Of a stretch of 64,000 nucleotides of DNA, positions 1-10,105 are shown piece by piece. Source of the stretch: Catellatospora sp. TT07R-123 (GTDB lineage: Bacteria; Actinomycetota; Actinomycetes; Mycobacteriales; Micromonosporaceae). Below the pieces are notes generated by a model, which was not told the DNA's origin, did no database searches, and saw nothing but the letters and a program-made list of their open reading frames with translations. Numbering within the stretch: the first letter of the stretch is position 1; each line of letters begins with the position of its first letter. The position numbers and the translations under genes are program-made. The stretch covers positions 1,798,001 to 1,862,000 of the forward strand of contig NZ_BNEM01000001.1 of the NCBI RefSeq assembly GCF_018327705.1, written 5' to 3'.

Positions 1-2280
1 CACCGTCGGCGGCCGGTCCGGCGGGCTGTGCCGCAGGGCGTTGCCGATCACGTTGACCAGGACGCGTTCCAGCAGCCCGGGGTCGGCACTGACCTCGGGC
101 AGGTCGGCGGGGATGCGGATGCGCACGTCGCGGGCGCTGTCGCCGAGTTCGTCCAGCGCGTGCGGCACGACCTCCTCGAAGCCCATCACCCGGGCGGCCA
201 CGCCCAGCACCCCGGCCTGGAGCCGGCTCATGTCGAGCAGGTTCTCGACCAGGCGGTTGAGCCGGTCCAGCGACTCGCCGGCGGTGGCCAGCAGTTCGCG
301 GCGGTCGTCGGCGCCGAAGGCGACCTCGGGGCTGGCGAGGCTGTCGACCGCGGCCTTGGCCGAGGCCAGCGGGGTACGCAGGTCGTGGCTGACCGCCGCC
401 AGCAGCGCGGTGCGCATCCGGTCGGCCTCGGCCAGCGGCCGGGCGGTGGCGGCCTGCTCGGCCAGCCGCTCCTGGCGCAGGGCGAGGGCGGCCTGGGACG
501 CGAACGCCTCCAGGATGCGCCGGTCGGCCGCGGCCAGCGGCTGCCCGCGCAGCACCAGCGTCAGCTCGTCGCCGATCGGCACGTCGGTGTCGGCCTGGCC
601 CGGGGCGAAGCACGGCTGCCCGCCCACGGTCGCCGCGACCCGCCACACGCCGGGCTCGTGGCGGCGGTCCGGCCCGTGCGGGGCGTCCTCGCGCGCCTCC
701 AGCAGCGTCACCGACTCCAGCCGGAACGTCTCGCGCAGCCGTTCCATGAGCGCCGTCAGCGGCCGGTCGCCGCGCAGCACACTGCCCGCGACCGTGGCCA
801 GGGTCTGCGCCTCGGCCCCGGCCTGCGCCGCCTCCCGGGTGCGCCGGGCCGCCTTGTCGACGGTGGCGCTCACCGCGATCGCGACCACGGTGAACACGAA
901 CAGCGACAGCAGGTTCTCCCGCTCGGCGATGGTCCATCTCAGGACCGGCGGGGTGAAGAAGTAGTTGAGCAGCGCCGAACCGCCCAGCGCCGCGACGATC
1001 GCGGGCCACATGCCGCCCACCAGCGCCACCGCCACCACCGCCGCCAGGAACAGCAGGATGTCGGTGCCCAGGTTCAGGTCGTCGCCGAAGCGGTACAGCA
1101 GCAGGGTCAGCAGCGGCAGGCCGACCGCGGCCAGGGCGTACCCGGCGGTCCTGCGGCGGGTCGACAGCGCGCTGCCGACCGGGCGGGCGAACCGGCCGCG
1201 GCCGGCCTCGGCGTGGGTGACCAGGTGCACGTCGATCGGGCCGGACTCGGCGGTGGTGGTGACCCCGACCCCGCGCGAGAACAGCTGGGCGAACCGGCCG
1301 CGACGGCTCGCGCCGAGCACCAGCTGGGTGGCGTTGACGCCGCGGGCGAAGTCCAGCAGCGCGGTCGGCACGTCCGTGCCGACGACCTGGTGGTACGTGC
1401 CGCCCAGGCTCTCGACCAGCATGCGCTGCCTGGCCAGCAGCGCCGGATCGACCCCGGCCAGGCCGTCGTTGCGGGCCACGTGCACCGCCATCAGGTCCGC
1501 GCCGCGGGCCCGGTCGGCGATGCGGGCCGCGCGCCGGATCAGCGTCTCGCCCTCGGGGCCGCCGGTCAGCGCGACCACCACGCGCTCCCGCGCCTCCCAG
1601 GTGCTGTCGATGCGGTGCTGGGCGCGGTAGCGGTCGAGCTGCTCGTCGACCTTGTCGGCCAGCCACAGCAGCGCCAGTTCCCGCAGCGCGGTGAGGTTGC
1701 CGACCCGGAAGTAGTTGCTCAGCGCCGCGTCGACCTTCTCCGGCAGGTACACGTTGCCGTGCGCCATCCGCCGCCGCAGCGCCTCGGGCGTCATGTCGAT
1801 CAGCTCGACCTGCTCGGCGCGGCGCGCCACCTCGTCGGGCACGGTCTCGCGCTGCGGCACCCCGGTGATGGTCTGCACCACGTCGTTGAGCGACTCCAGG
1901 TGCTGGATGTTCACCGTGGACAGCACGTTGATCCCGGCGTCCAGCAGCTCGGCGATGTCCTGCCAGCGCTTGACGTTGCGGCAGCCGGGCACGTTGGTGT
2001 GCGCCAGCTCGTCGACCAGCACGACGTCGGGCCGCCGGGCCAGGATCGCGTCGAGGTCCATCTCCGTGAACGTCGCGCCCCGATACTCCATCGGGCGCCG
2101 GGGCACCACCTCCAGGTCGCCGATCATCTCCTGGGTGTGCCTGCGGCCGTGCGTCTCCACGAAGCCGACGACGACGTCGGTGCCGCGCTCGCGCCTGCGC
2201 TGCGCCTCCTCCAGCATGGCGTACGTCTTGCCGACGCCGGGCGCGGCGCCCAGGTAGATCCGCAGCTGCCCTCGCGACAT
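1..2280 (-). CDS. kdpD: KdpD potassium sensor histidine kinase (3' end outside window)
   Basis: Membrane sensor kinase that senses K+ limitation and phosphorylates KdpE to induce the Kdp pump. The 760 visible residues start MSRGQLRIYLGAAPGVGKT, with the KdpD Walker A loop; a VVLVDELAHTN segment follows near residue 75, then a USP-like domain, four clustered membrane helices around residues 390-480, a GAF-like region, and the H-box (SHDLRTPLASAK) near 620-640. An N-box (NVIGNALRHS) lies just before the window edge, so roughly the last 80-100 residues, including the G boxes, are missing. It follows kdpC on the same strand after 91 bp. kdpE is not in the window and would be expected beyond the left edge. 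Confidence 0.96.
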   Translation of the reverse strand, partial: MSRGQLRIYLGAAPGVGKTYAMLEEAQRRRERGTDVVVGFVETHGRRHTQEMIGDLEVVPRRPMEYRGATFTEMDLDAILARRPDVVLVDELAHTNVPGCRNVKRWQDIAELLDAGINVLSTVNIQHLESLNDVVQTITGVPQRETVPDEVARRAEQVELIDMTPEALRRRMAHGNVYLPEKVDAALSNYFRVGNLTALRELALLWLADKVDEQLDRYRAQHRIDSTWEARERVVVALTGGPEGETLIRRAARIADRARGADLMAVHVARNDGLAGVDPALLARQRMLVESLGGTYHQVVGTDVPTALLDFARGVNATQLVLGASRRGRFAQLFSRGVGVTTTAESGPIDVHLVTHAEAGRGRFARPVGSALSTRRRTAGYALAAVGLPLLTLLLYRFGDDLNLGTDILLFLAAVVAVALVGGMWPAIVAALGGSALLNYFFTPPVLRWTIAERENLLSLFVFTVVAIAVSATVDKAARRTREAAQAGAEAQTLATVAGSVLRGDRPLTALMERLRETFRLESVTLLEAREDAPHGPDRRHEPGVWRVAATVGGQPCFAPGQADTDVPIGDELTLVLRGQPLAAADRRILEAFASQAALALRQERLAEQAATARPLAEADRMRTALLAAVSHDLRTPLASAKAAVDSLASPEVAFGADDRRELLATAGESLDRLNRLVENLLDMSRLQAGVLGVAARVMGFEEVVPHALDELGDSARDVRIRIPADLPEVSADPGLLERVLVNVIGNALRHSPPDRPPTV

Positions 2281-2308
2281 CTACGAGACTCCTTTCCGAT
2301 GTGGGCGG

Positions 2309-2351
2309 GCGGGCGGCCCGGTGACCGTGGAGGGATCACCCGGCCGCCCGC
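2309..2351. terminator. hairpin between kdpC and kdpD
   Basis: A 10-bp perfect stem (GCGGGCGGCC with its complement) extends to 16 bp with a single C-C mismatch, around an 11-nt loop. There is no T tract. It sits in the 91-bp gap between kdpC and kdpD, so it may attenuate read-through into kdpD or stabilise the kdpFABC message. This is inferred from position and symmetry only. Confidence 0.45.
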
Positions 2352-2371
2352 GGTTCATCGCGGCCGGACCG

Positions 2372-3250
2372 CTAGACGCGGTCCAGGGCCAGGTTCAGGT
2401 CGAGGACGTTGACGGCGGGCTCGCCCATGAAGCCCAGCGCCCGGCCCGTGGTGTACTCGTCGATCAGGTCGTCGACCCGGTCCAGCGGCAGGTTCCGCGC
2501 GGCGGCGACCCGCTTGGCCTGCAACCGCGCGTACTCGACGCTGATGTGCGGGTCGATGCCGCTGGCGCTGGCGGTGACCGCGTCGGCGGGCACGGCGGAC
2601 TGCTCGGGCGCGTCACCGCGAACGGGGACGAGCACGCCCTTGCCGTAGTCCTCGCCGAACTTCCCGCACTCCACAGCCACGCCCTGGTAGACGGCGAGGA
2701 ACGGGGTCGCGGGGCACGCCTGGTTGACGCTGACCGCGCGGGTGACCTTGCCGGACATGCCGTCGGTGTAGAAGACGCGCAGGACCGCGCCGAGGCCGTC
2801 GGCCGTGCAGTACGGCCGGCGCCCGTCCACGCCCTCCAGCTCGCCGACGGCCTTGCTGCGGGCGCAGACCTGGGTGAGCAGGGCCTGCTTGCCGCCGTCG
2901 CCGTCGGGTGAGTCCTTCAGGGCCGGGTCGCCGAGGGTGTCCTGCACGCTCTCAGGGCCGAGGTTGCTGGCCGAGGTGGCGTCGAGGCTGTACCCGGAGG
3001 CCGACGGGCGGCTCTGGAAGTACTTCGGGACCGGGTTGCCGTCGGCGTCGGTGAACGCCTGCCCGATGAGCAGGGAGCCGACCGGGCGCCCGTCCGCCTC
3101 GACGACCGAGCCGTTCGCCTTGTCGCGCAGGCCGGGTGCCTGGGCCAGGCCGGTGATGACCAGCGGGTAGGCGATGCCGGTCAGCACGGTGAGGACCAGC
3201 AGTGCCCGCAGGGCGGCGAGGTGCTGTGAGATCCAGCTAGGAGTACGCAT
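2372..3250 (-). CDS. kdpC: KdpC, K+-transporting ATPase subunit C
   Basis: Single-span accessory subunit of the KdpFABC pump that stabilises the complex and assists ATP binding by KdpB. The 292-aa product has one N-terminal membrane helix (LRALLVLTVLTGIAYPLVIT) followed by the periplasmic KdpC domain, including YFQSRPSASGY and the C-terminal DPHIS and NVLDLNLAL motifs. It is longer than the E. coli protein (190 aa) because of an insert in the middle, as in other actinobacteria. The ATG overlaps the kdpB TGA by one base (TGATG), which implies translational coupling. Confidence 0.96.
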   Translation of the reverse strand: MRTPSWISQHLAALRALLVLTVLTGIAYPLVITGLAQAPGLRDKANGSVVEADGRPVGSLLIGQAFTDADGNPVPKYFQSRPSASGYSLDATSASNLGPESVQDTLGDPALKDSPDGDGGKQALLTQVCARSKAVGELEGVDGRRPYCTADGLGAVLRVFYTDGMSGKVTRAVSVNQACPATPFLAVYQGVAVECGKFGEDYGKGVLVPVRGDAPEQSAVPADAVTASASGIDPHISVEYARLQAKRVAAARNLPLDRVDDLIDEYTTGRALGFMGEPAVNVLDLNLALDRV

Positions 3251-5409
3251 CAGGAGATCCCCGGGATGAGCGAGATGATCATGTCGATGAGCTTGATTCC
3301 GACGAAGGGTGCGACGATGCCGCCCAGGCCGTAGATCCACAGGTTGCGGGTCAGCAGCTTGGAGGCGCTGCTCGGCGTGTAGCGCACGCCGCGCAGCGCG
3401 AGCGGGATCAACGCGATGATCACGAGGGCGTTGAAGACGACGGCGGACAGGATCGCCGACTCGGGGCTGGCCAGCCGCATGATGTTCAGCCGGTCCAGGC
3501 TCGGGTAGACCACCGCGAACATCGCCGGGATGATCGCGAAGTACTTCGCGATGTCGTTGGCGATGGAGAAGGTGGTCAGCGCTCCGCGGGTGATGAGCAG
3601 CTGCTTGCCGATCTCGACGATCTCGATCAGCTTGGTCGGGTCGGAGTCCAGATCCACCATGTTGCCGGCCTCCTTCGCGGCCGACGTGCCGGTGTTCATG
3701 GCCACGCCGACGTCGGCCTGGGCCAGCGCCGGGGCGTCGTTGGTGCCGTCGCCGGTCATCGCGACCAGGCGGCCGCCCTCCTGCTCCTTGCGGATCAGGG
3801 CGAGCTTGTCCTCCGGCGTCGCCTCGGCCAGGAAGTCGTCGACCCCGGCCTCGTCGGCGATCGCCCTGGCGGTCAGCGGGTTGTCGCCGGTGATCATGAC
3901 GGTACGGATGCCCATCCGGCGCATCTCGTCGAACCGCTCCCGCATGCCCGACTTCACGACGTCCTTGAGGTGGATGACGCCCAGGGCACGGGCCGTGCCT
4001 CCGGTGCGCAGCTCGGCCACGACCAGCGGCGTGCCGCCGGTGCCCGAGATGCCGTCCACGGCTGGGCCGACGTCGTCGGACGGGTGGCCGCCGTTGTCGC
4101 GTACCCACTTCATCACGGCCGAGGCCGCGCCCTTGCGGATCTGGCGCTGCCCGCCGTCCTCGGCCAGGTCCACCCCGGACATGCGGGTCTGGGCCGTGAA
4201 CGGGATGAAGGTGGCGTGCGGCATCACGCCCTCCTCGCGGGCGCGCAGTCCGTACTTCTCCTTCGCCAGGACGACGACCGAGCGGCCCTCGGGGGTCTCG
4301 TCGGCCAGGCTGGACAGCTGCGCCGCGTCGGCGAGCTGCTCGGCGGTGACCCCCGCGGCGGGCAGGAACTCCCACGCCTGCCGGTTGCCGAGGGTGATGG
4401 TGCCGGTCTTGTCCAGCAGCAGCGTGTTGACGTCACCGGCCGCCTCGACCGCCCGGCCGCTCATGGCCAGCACGTTGCGCTGTACGAGGCGGTCCATGCC
4501 CGCGATGCCGATCGCCGACAGCAGCGCGCCGATCGTGGTCGGGATGAGGCAGACCAGCAGCGACACCAGGACGATCCCGCTGATGCCGTCCGCGTTGAAC
4601 GACGGGGTGTCCGGCGCCGCGCCCTGCCAAGCTTTGGCGTAGATCGCCATCGGCTGCAAGGTCACCACGGCCAGCAGGAAGATGATCGTGAGCGCGGCCA
4701 GCAGGATGTTGAGCGCGATCTCGTTCGGGGTCTTCTGCCGGTCGGCACCCTCGACCAGTGCGATCATGCGGTCGATGAAGCTCTCGCCCGGTTTCTGGGT
4801 GATCTTCACGACGATCCGGTCGGACAGCACCTTCGTGCCACCGGTGACCGCGCTGCGGTCACCGCCCGACTCGCGGATGACCGGCGCGGATTCGCCGGTG
4901 ATCGCCGACTCGTCGACGCTGGCGATGCCCTCGACCACGTCGCCGTCACCGGGGATGATCTGCCCGGCCTCGACGACCACGAAGTCGCCCTGCGCCAGGG
5001 CCGTCGCCGAGACGGACTCCTCCTGGAACCGCGTGGCCTCGGCACCCTGCGACCAGCCGATCAGGCGGCGGGCCATGGCGTCCTTCTTGGCCTTGCGCAG
5101 CGTGTCCGCCTGGGCCTTGCCCCGGCCCTCGGCCACCGCCTCGGCCAGGTTGGCGAAGACGACGGTGAGCCAGAGCCAGACCGTGATGGCCCAGGCGAAC
5201 CACGAGGGCTGCGTGATCGCCAAAACCGTGGTGAACGCGGCGCCGACCTCGACGATCAGCATGACCGGATTGCGCCACAGGGTGGCCGGGTTGAGCTTGC
5301 GCGCGGCGTCGGGCAGCGACTTCCACAGCTGCCTGGGGTCCAGCAGCCCGCCGCCGACCCGCTTGGCCTGCGGTCGGGCGCCGGCGCCCGCCACTGATGC
5401 GACAGTCAT
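3250..5409 (-). CDS. kdpB: KdpB, K+-transporting P-type ATPase catalytic subunit
   Basis: Catalytic P-type ATPase subunit (719 aa) that hydrolyses ATP to drive K+ import through KdpA. Visible motifs are the actuator loop ITGESAPV, the phosphorylation site DKTGTIT, the nucleotide-domain segment [10 protein letters not shown] and the hinge [12 protein letters not shown], plus paired membrane helices at both ends. The ATG at 5409 was chosen because AAGGAAACAGAG precedes it. An in-frame GTG overlapping the kdpA stop would add 12 residues. It lies between kdpA and kdpC in the usual kdpFABC order. Confidence 0.98.
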   Translation of the reverse strand: MTVASVAGAGARPQAKRVGGGLLDPRQLWKSLPDAARKLNPATLWRNPVMLIVEVGAAFTTVLAITQPSWFAWAITVWLWLTVVFANLAEAVAEGRGKAQADTLRKAKKDAMARRLIGWSQGAEATRFQEESVSATALAQGDFVVVEAGQIIPGDGDVVEGIASVDESAITGESAPVIRESGGDRSAVTGGTKVLSDRIVVKITQKPGESFIDRMIALVEGADRQKTPNEIALNILLAALTIIFLLAVVTLQPMAIYAKAWQGAAPDTPSFNADGISGIVLVSLLVCLIPTTIGALLSAIGIAGMDRLVQRNVLAMSGRAVEAAGDVNTLLLDKTGTITLGNRQAWEFLPAAGVTAEQLADAAQLSSLADETPEGRSVVVLAKEKYGLRAREEGVMPHATFIPFTAQTRMSGVDLAEDGGQRQIRKGAASAVMKWVRDNGGHPSDDVGPAVDGISGTGGTPLVVAELRTGGTARALGVIHLKDVVKSGMRERFDEMRRMGIRTVMITGDNPLTARAIADEAGVDDFLAEATPEDKLALIRKEQEGGRLVAMTGDGTNDAPALAQADVGVAMNTGTSAAKEAGNMVDLDSDPTKLIEIVEIGKQLLITRGALTTFSIANDIAKYFAIIPAMFAVVYPSLDRLNIMRLASPESAILSAVVFNALVIIALIPLALRGVRYTPSSASKLLTRNLWIYGLGGIVAPFVGIKLIDMIISLIPGIS

Positions 5410-5441
5410 CTCTGTTTCCTTGTCTGTTTCCGCGGCCGCGT

Positions 5442-7118
5442 TCACAGGCCCTCGGCCAGCGGGCCGAGCGCGAGCGCGGGCAGGAAGGTGAGGGCGATCA
5501 GGATCACCACGACGCCGACGACCATGCCGATGAACAGCGGCTTGTGCGTGGGCAGCGTGCCCGCCGAAGCCGGCACCGGCGACTGCTTGGCCAGCGAGCC
5601 GGCCAGGCCGAGCACGAACACCAGCGGCAGGAAGCGGCCGAGCAGCATGGCCAGCCCGAGCGCGGTGTCCCACCAGGGGGTGTTCACGGTGATGCCCGCG
5701 AACGCCGAGCCGTTGTTGTTGGCCGCGGAGGTGAAGGCGTAGACGACCTCGGAGAAGCCGTGCGGGCCGACGTTGAGCTGGGTCCGCCAGTTCCCGGTGG
5801 CCATCGCGGCGGCGACGCCGACCAGCACCAGCGTCGGGGTGATCAGGAAGTAGACCGACGCGAACTTCATCTCGCGGGCGCCGATCTTCTTGCCCAGGTA
5901 TTCGGGGGTGCGGCCGACCATGAGACCGGCCACGAACACCGTGATCACGGCCAGGATCAGCATGCCGTAGAGGCCCGAGCCGACACCGCCGGGCGCGACC
6001 TCGCCGAGCATCATGTTGACCATCGGCATCATGCCGCCCAGCGCGGTGTACGAGTCGTGGAACGAGTTCACCGCACCGGTCGAGGTCAGCGTCGTCGCGG
6101 CGGCGAAGGTCGCCGAGTCCGGGACCCCGAACCTGACGTCCTTGCCCTCGAACGCGGCGCCGACGGCCTGCGGCACCGTGCCCAGGTGCTGCAGCTCGAA
6201 CACGTTGGTCAGCGCGACGCTCGCGATGGCGATGATCGCCATGACGGCGAGGATCGCGTACCCCTGCCGGTTGTCCTTGACCATGCGGCCGAACACCCGG
6301 GGCAGGGCGAACGGGATCAGCAGGATCAGGAAGACCTCCAGCCAGTTCGTCCACGCGGTCGGGTTCTCGAACGGGTGGGCCGAGTTGACGTTGTAGAAGC
6401 CGCCGCCGTTGGTGCCGAGCTCCTTGATCGCCTCCTGGCTGGCCACCGCGCCGCCGGTGATGTGCTGCTCGCTGCCGGTCAGTGTGTGCAGCAGCGTGCC
6501 GTCGGACAGGTTCTGCACCGCACCGCCGACGATCAGCAGCAGCGCCGCGACGGCGCTGATCGGCAGCAGGACGCGCAGCGTGATCCGGGTCAGGTCGACC
6601 CAGAAGTTGCCGAGCTGGTCGGTCTTGCGCCGGGCGAACCCGCGCACCAGGGCGACCGCGACCGCGATGCCGACGGCCGCGGAGACGAAGTTCTGCACCG
6701 CCAGGCCCGCCATCTGCACGACGTGCGTCATCGTGTTCTCGCCCGAGTACGCCTGCCAGTTCGTGTTGGTCACGAAGCTGACGGCGGTGTTCCAGGCCAG
6801 GTGCGGGAACATCCGGTCGTCGATGCCGGCCGACAGGGCCGGCCCGGCTCCGGCGAAGACGTGGTCCTGCAGGCGCAGGAACGCGTACAGGAACAGGATG
6901 GAGACCGCCGAGAACGCCAGCACGCTGCGGGCGTACACGCCCCAGGACTGCTCCGCGTTCGGGTCGACGCCGACCAGCTTGTAGATGCCGCGCTCGACGC
7001 GGCCGTGCCGCTGCGCGGCGACCACCCGGAACATGTAGTCACCGAGGTAGCGGTATGCCAGCGCCAGCGCGGCGATGAGCGAGAGGATGAAGACCACTCC
7101 CGCGACTGCCGTACTCAT
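5442..7118 (-). CDS. kdpA: KdpA, K+-transporting ATPase potassium-binding subunit
   Basis: Channel-like subunit (558 aa, the usual family length) of the Kdp pump that selects and conducts K+. It is hydrophobic throughout, with about ten membrane helices, and carries selectivity-filter-like loops such as [11 protein letters not shown] and [22 protein letters not shown]. The ATG at 7118 is preferred over an in-frame TTG two codons upstream because GAAGAGAG lies at a normal distance. It is 19 bp downstream of kdpF and 32 bp upstream of kdpB. Confidence 0.98.
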   Translation of the reverse strand: MSTAVAGVVFILSLIAALALAYRYLGDYMFRVVAAQRHGRVERGIYKLVGVDPNAEQSWGVYARSVLAFSAVSILFLYAFLRLQDHVFAGAGPALSAGIDDRMFPHLAWNTAVSFVTNTNWQAYSGENTMTHVVQMAGLAVQNFVSAAVGIAVAVALVRGFARRKTDQLGNFWVDLTRITLRVLLPISAVAALLLIVGGAVQNLSDGTLLHTLTGSEQHITGGAVASQEAIKELGTNGGGFYNVNSAHPFENPTAWTNWLEVFLILLIPFALPRVFGRMVKDNRQGYAILAVMAIIAIASVALTNVFELQHLGTVPQAVGAAFEGKDVRFGVPDSATFAAATTLTSTGAVNSFHDSYTALGGMMPMVNMMLGEVAPGGVGSGLYGMLILAVITVFVAGLMVGRTPEYLGKKIGAREMKFASVYFLITPTLVLVGVAAAMATGNWRTQLNVGPHGFSEVVYAFTSAANNNGSAFAGITVNTPWWDTALGLAMLLGRFLPLVFVLGLAGSLAKQSPVPASAGTLPTHKPLFIGMVVGVVVILIALTFLPALALGPLAEGL

Positions 7119-7137
7119 TGACAACTCTCTTCGATCG

Positions 7138-7224
7138 TCAGAACTTCTCGGGGAACAGCAGCGCGTAGACCAGGTAGACCGCCAGTGCGCAGGCGATCAC
7201 CAGGCCGACCAGGTTGGCGGTCAC
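7138..7224 (-). CDS. kdpF: KdpF, small subunit of the Kdp pump
   Basis: A 28-residue single-helix membrane peptide (starts [20 protein letters not shown], ends LLFPEKF) that stabilises the KdpABC complex. The C-terminal FPEKF is typical of KdpF. The GTG start is preceded by GAGGAG at 10 nt and overlaps the stop of the upstream 27-aa frame (GTGA), so the two are probably translationally coupled. Confidence 0.9.
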   Translation of the reverse strand: MTANLVGLVIACALAVYLVYALLFPEKF

Positions 7225-7304
7225 AGTCGCTCAGCTCCTCGTACGACGAGGGCGAGGACCGCGAACAGGCCCACCGTGAGCAGCACGAATGCCAGGTCAG
7301 CCAC
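7221..7304 (-). CDS. 27-aa membrane peptide at the head of the kdp operon
   Basis: A GTG-initiated frame with a strong AAGGAGG ribosome site 6 nt upstream. It encodes a single hydrophobic helix (starts VADLAFVLLTVGLFAVLALV) with a short basic tail (RGAERL). Its stop overlaps the kdpF GTG as GTGA. I recall similar short frames ahead of kdpF in other actinobacteria, where they are usually unannotated. The role is unknown; a leader for translational coupling or an extra Kdp microprotein are both possible. Confidence 0.7.
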   Translation of the reverse strand: MADLAFVLLTVGLFAVLALVVRGAERL

Positions 7305-7536
7305 CGTGCGCCTCCTTCGTGAGTGTTTTGCGGCGATTTGCCCGATACCTTCGGGCCGACGGGCGGCCCGGAGACGATCAAACTCCCGAAACCAGCTCGC
7401 GTACGGGCTCTTGACGCCATCGCTACGGGCGCCCCGGCTTTCTTGACGGGCGCTTGACACCGTGGTGACCGAGGACACCGTCCGCGGTGCCGGACAGGTC
7501 TTGGCAGCCGGTCGCCGCTGCCCCACCGTGTGAGGA
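7305..7536. promoter_or_regulatory. divergent promoter region, kdp operon / KimA-like permease
   Basis: This 232-bp gap separates the start of the kdp operon (leftward) from the APC permease gene (rightward), so it must hold both promoters. On the plus strand there are TTGAC hexamers at 7411 (TTGACG), 7443 (TTGACG) and 7454 (TTGACA) that could act as -35 elements for the permease. No convincing -10 hexamer or KdpE box was recognised. Confidence 0.35.
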
Positions 7537-9390
7537 ATGCTGAACACCGCGACCGAGGTCGCCGATCCCGAACCTGACGAACGCCCGGCCCCCGAACCGG
7601 CGACGGCACCGCCGCCCGTGGCCACCGGCCACGACCGCGACCGGCTGTCGGTCATCGGGGGCCTGGCCGCCCTCTCGCTCGACGCCATGGCGTCGGTGGC
7701 CTACGGGCCCGAAGCGATCGTCCTGGTCCTGGCCGCCGCGGGCGGCACCGGACTCGGGTTCACCCTCCCGGTCACCGCGGCGATCGCCGCGCTGCTGATC
7801 GTGCTCGTCTTCTCCTACCGGCAGGTCATCGCCGCGTTCCCCGACGGCGGCGGCTCGTACGCCGTGGCCAAGCGGCATCTCGGGCGCCGGACCAGCCTCA
7901 CCGCCGCCGCCTCGCTGGTCATCGACTACGTGCTCAACGTGGCCGTGTCCACGGCCGCCGGGGTCGCCGCGCTGACCTCGGCGTTCCCGGGCCTGCTGCC
8001 GTACACGGTGGAGCTGTGCCTGGCCGTGCTGGGGCTGGTCACGCTGGTCAACCTGCGCGGCATCGCGCACAGCGCCCGCACCTTCATCGCCCCGACCGCG
8101 CTGTTCGTCGGCGCCGTGCTGACCGTCATCGTGGCCGGTCTGCTGCGCGGCGAACCCGCCGTGCCCGTCGCGGCCCCGGTGTCCGCGACCGACCCGGTCA
8201 CCGCCGTCGGCGCGCTGCTGCTGCTCAAGGCGTTCGCCAACGGATGTGCGGCGCTCACCGGCGTCGAGGCCATCGCCAACGCGGTGCCCGCGTTCCGGGC
8301 CCCGGCGGTCCGGCGGGCCCAGCGGGCCGAGGTCGCACTCGGGGTGCTGCTGGGCGTGATGCTGCTGGGCCTGGCGGTGCTGATCTCCCGGTACGAGATC
8401 CGCCCGGTCCCCGGCAAGACCGTCCTCGCGCAGGTCACCGACGCCGCGCTGGGCCACGGGGTCGGCTTCTACCTGGTGCAGATCACCACGACGATCCTGC
8501 TCGCGCTGGCCGCCAACACCTCGTTCGGCGGCCTGCCGGTGCTGGCCCAGCTGCTGGCGCGCGACAACTTCCTGCCGCACGTGTTCGCGCTGCGCGCCCG
8601 GCGCCAGGTCTACCGGTACGGCGTGCTGGTGCTGTCGGCCCTGTCGGCGCTGCTGCTGGTGTTCGCGGGCGGCCAGATGAACACGCTGGTGCCGCTGTTC
8701 GCGATCGGGGTGTTCGTCGGGTTCACCATCGCGCAGGTCGGCATGGTCCGGCACTGGCGCGCCGAGCGCGGGACCCGCTGGCGGGCCAAGGCCGCGCTGA
8801 ACGCGGTCGGCGCGGTGCTCACCGGCGCCGCCGCGGTCGTCACCACGGCGAGCAAGTTCGCCGACGGCGCCTGGATCATCGCGCTGGCGCTGCCGGTGCT
8901 GGTGCTCGGATTCGAGCAGGTGCACCGGTCGTACCGGCGCATCGGCGAGCGGCTCCAGCTCGGCCGGGTGCCCGACGAGCCGTGCCGGGGCCGGTCGGTG
9001 GTGGTCGTGCCGGTGGGCTGCGTCTCGCGGCTCACCCACGACGCGCTGGCCTGCGCGCTGTCGCTGGGCGACGAGGTGGTGGCGCTGCACGCGGCCTACC
9101 ACGACGAACCCGCCGAGCGGGAGCGGTTCCGCGCCGAATGGGAGGCGTGGCACCCGCATGTGCCGCTGGCGGTGGTGGACGCGCCCGAGCGCGACCTCGG
9201 CTCGCCGGTGGCGGCCTACATCCGGGACACCTATCCCGACCGGCACGTGTTCGTGCTGATCGCGGAGGTGGAACCGTCTCGGCGGTGGGAGCGGATCCTG
9301 CGCAACAACCGCGGCAACGTCCTGGATCGCGCCGTACGCCGCGGCACCGGCGCGATCGTGTGCCGGATGCGCTTCCCCGTCCCGGCCTGA
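7537..9390 (+). CDS. APC-family permease, probable KimA-type K+ importer
   Basis: A 617-aa integral membrane protein: a proline-rich N-terminus (residues 1-35), about 12 membrane helices (residues 40-460) and a C-terminal soluble domain (470-617), the architecture and length of the Bacillus K+/H+ symporter KimA. Near residue 50 it has SLDAMASVAYGPEAI, resembling the KimA/KUP-type signature with its conserved Asp and Tyr; other APC features are SYRQVIAAFPDGGGSY and AANTSFGGLPVLAQ. The position divergent from kdp supports potassium transport. An amino-acid or other APC substrate cannot be excluded. GAGGA lies directly against the ATG, so the true start may be slightly different. Confidence 0.75.
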   Translation: MLNTATEVADPEPDERPAPEPATAPPPVATGHDRDRLSVIGGLAALSLDAMASVAYGPEAIVLVLAAAGGTGLGFTLPVTAAIAALLIVLVFSYRQVIAAFPDGGGSYAVAKRHLGRRTSLTAAASLVIDYVLNVAVSTAAGVAALTSAFPGLLPYTVELCLAVLGLVTLVNLRGIAHSARTFIAPTALFVGAVLTVIVAGLLRGEPAVPVAAPVSATDPVTAVGALLLLKAFANGCAALTGVEAIANAVPAFRAPAVRRAQRAEVALGVLLGVMLLGLAVLISRYEIRPVPGKTVLAQVTDAALGHGVGFYLVQITTTILLALAANTSFGGLPVLAQLLARDNFLPHVFALRARRQVYRYGVLVLSALSALLLVFAGGQMNTLVPLFAIGVFVGFTIAQVGMVRHWRAERGTRWRAKAALNAVGAVLTGAAAVVTTASKFADGAWIIALALPVLVLGFEQVHRSYRRIGERLQLGRVPDEPCRGRSVVVVPVGCVSRLTHDALACALSLGDEVVALHAAYHDEPAERERFRAEWEAWHPHVPLAVVDAPERDLGSPVAAYIRDTYPDRHVFVLIAEVEPSRRWERILRNNRGNVLDRAVRRGTGAIVCRMRFPVPA

Positions 9391-9398
9391 CAGCCGAT

Positions 9399-9430
9399 GC
9401 GGCGGTGCCCCTACCTGCGGGCACCGCCGC
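9399..9430. terminator. bidirectional terminator hairpin
   Basis: A 12-bp perfect stem (GCGGCGGTGCCC with its complement) around an 8-nt loop lies between the convergent permease and DUF1349 genes. A short CTTTC follows on the plus strand. Confidence 0.75.
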
Positions 9431-9441
9431 CTTTCACGATG

Positions 9442-10047
9442 TCACGAGCCGTCGCGCAGGTCGCGCAGGCGTTCCGGGCTGAACGCGACCTCGTCGAAGA
9501 CCGCCGTGCAGCCGTCGCCGACCGGCGACTGGACCTCGAACCCGAGTGCCACCGGGCCGGGCGCGTCGAGGCCGAAGTGCCGCACCAGCCGCCAGGTCTT
9601 GCCGTCGGTCGCGGCGTGGTAGGCGTACGCCCCGTCCACCCGCGACACCCGCAGCCAGACGGTGTTCCCCTCGACGGTGAAGCCGTTGGCGTCGTCGGAG
9701 GTGCCACGGGTGACGACGGAGACGGCCATGGGCTCGCGGTCGGGGCTGTACTCGAAGCAGAGCTTGGCCCAGTGCTGCTCGTCGCACCACAGCAGCAGCA
9801 CCCCGGCGTCGAAGTCCGCCCCGAAGCCGACCGTCACCCGGGCGCTGAACTGGAAGTCGCCCTCCGGCGGCGCGCCCGTCAGCATCGGGGCGTCGAGCAC
9901 GGGGGCGCTTACCCGAGCGGGGTGGATGAACAGATCGGACCGGGCGGGAGCGGTCGCGCGCACGGTGGTGCCGTCCACCTCCCAGGCGCTGCCCGCCGAC
10001 GGGCTGAGAGCGAACGGCAGTCCGGGCAGGTGCACGGCGCTTGTCAT
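9442..10047 (-). CDS. DUF1349 domain protein
   Basis: A 201-aa soluble protein that looks like the DUF1349 family (concanavalin/lectin-like beta sandwich). Characteristic stretches are FIHPARVSAPVLDAP, DAGVLLLWCDEQHWAKLCFEYSPD and GFEVQSPVGDGCTAVFDEVAF. There is no signal peptide. Members are often annotated as regulation-of-enolase protein 1, but a molecular function is not established. It is transcribed in the same direction as the upstream AraC gene with a 58-bp gap, so it may belong to that regulator's operon. Confidence 0.85.
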   Translation of the reverse strand: MTSAVHLPGLPFALSPSAGSAWEVDGTTVRATAPARSDLFIHPARVSAPVLDAPMLTGAPPEGDFQFSARVTVGFGADFDAGVLLLWCDEQHWAKLCFEYSPDREPMAVSVVTRGTSDDANGFTVEGNTVWLRVSRVDGAYAYHAATDGKTWRLVRHFGLDAPGPVALGFEVQSPVGDGCTAVFDEVAFSPERLRDLRDGS

Positions 10048-10105
10048 GGGCGGTCCTCCGAGTCGGGTGGCTGGCCGAAGCCTATCGCCGGGCGGCGCCG
10101 GCCAG

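Noticed and set aside
28-2412. Long plus-strand frame opposite kdpD
   Set aside because: Gln/Arg/Gly-rich translation with no motif; it is the complement of the clear KdpD frame.
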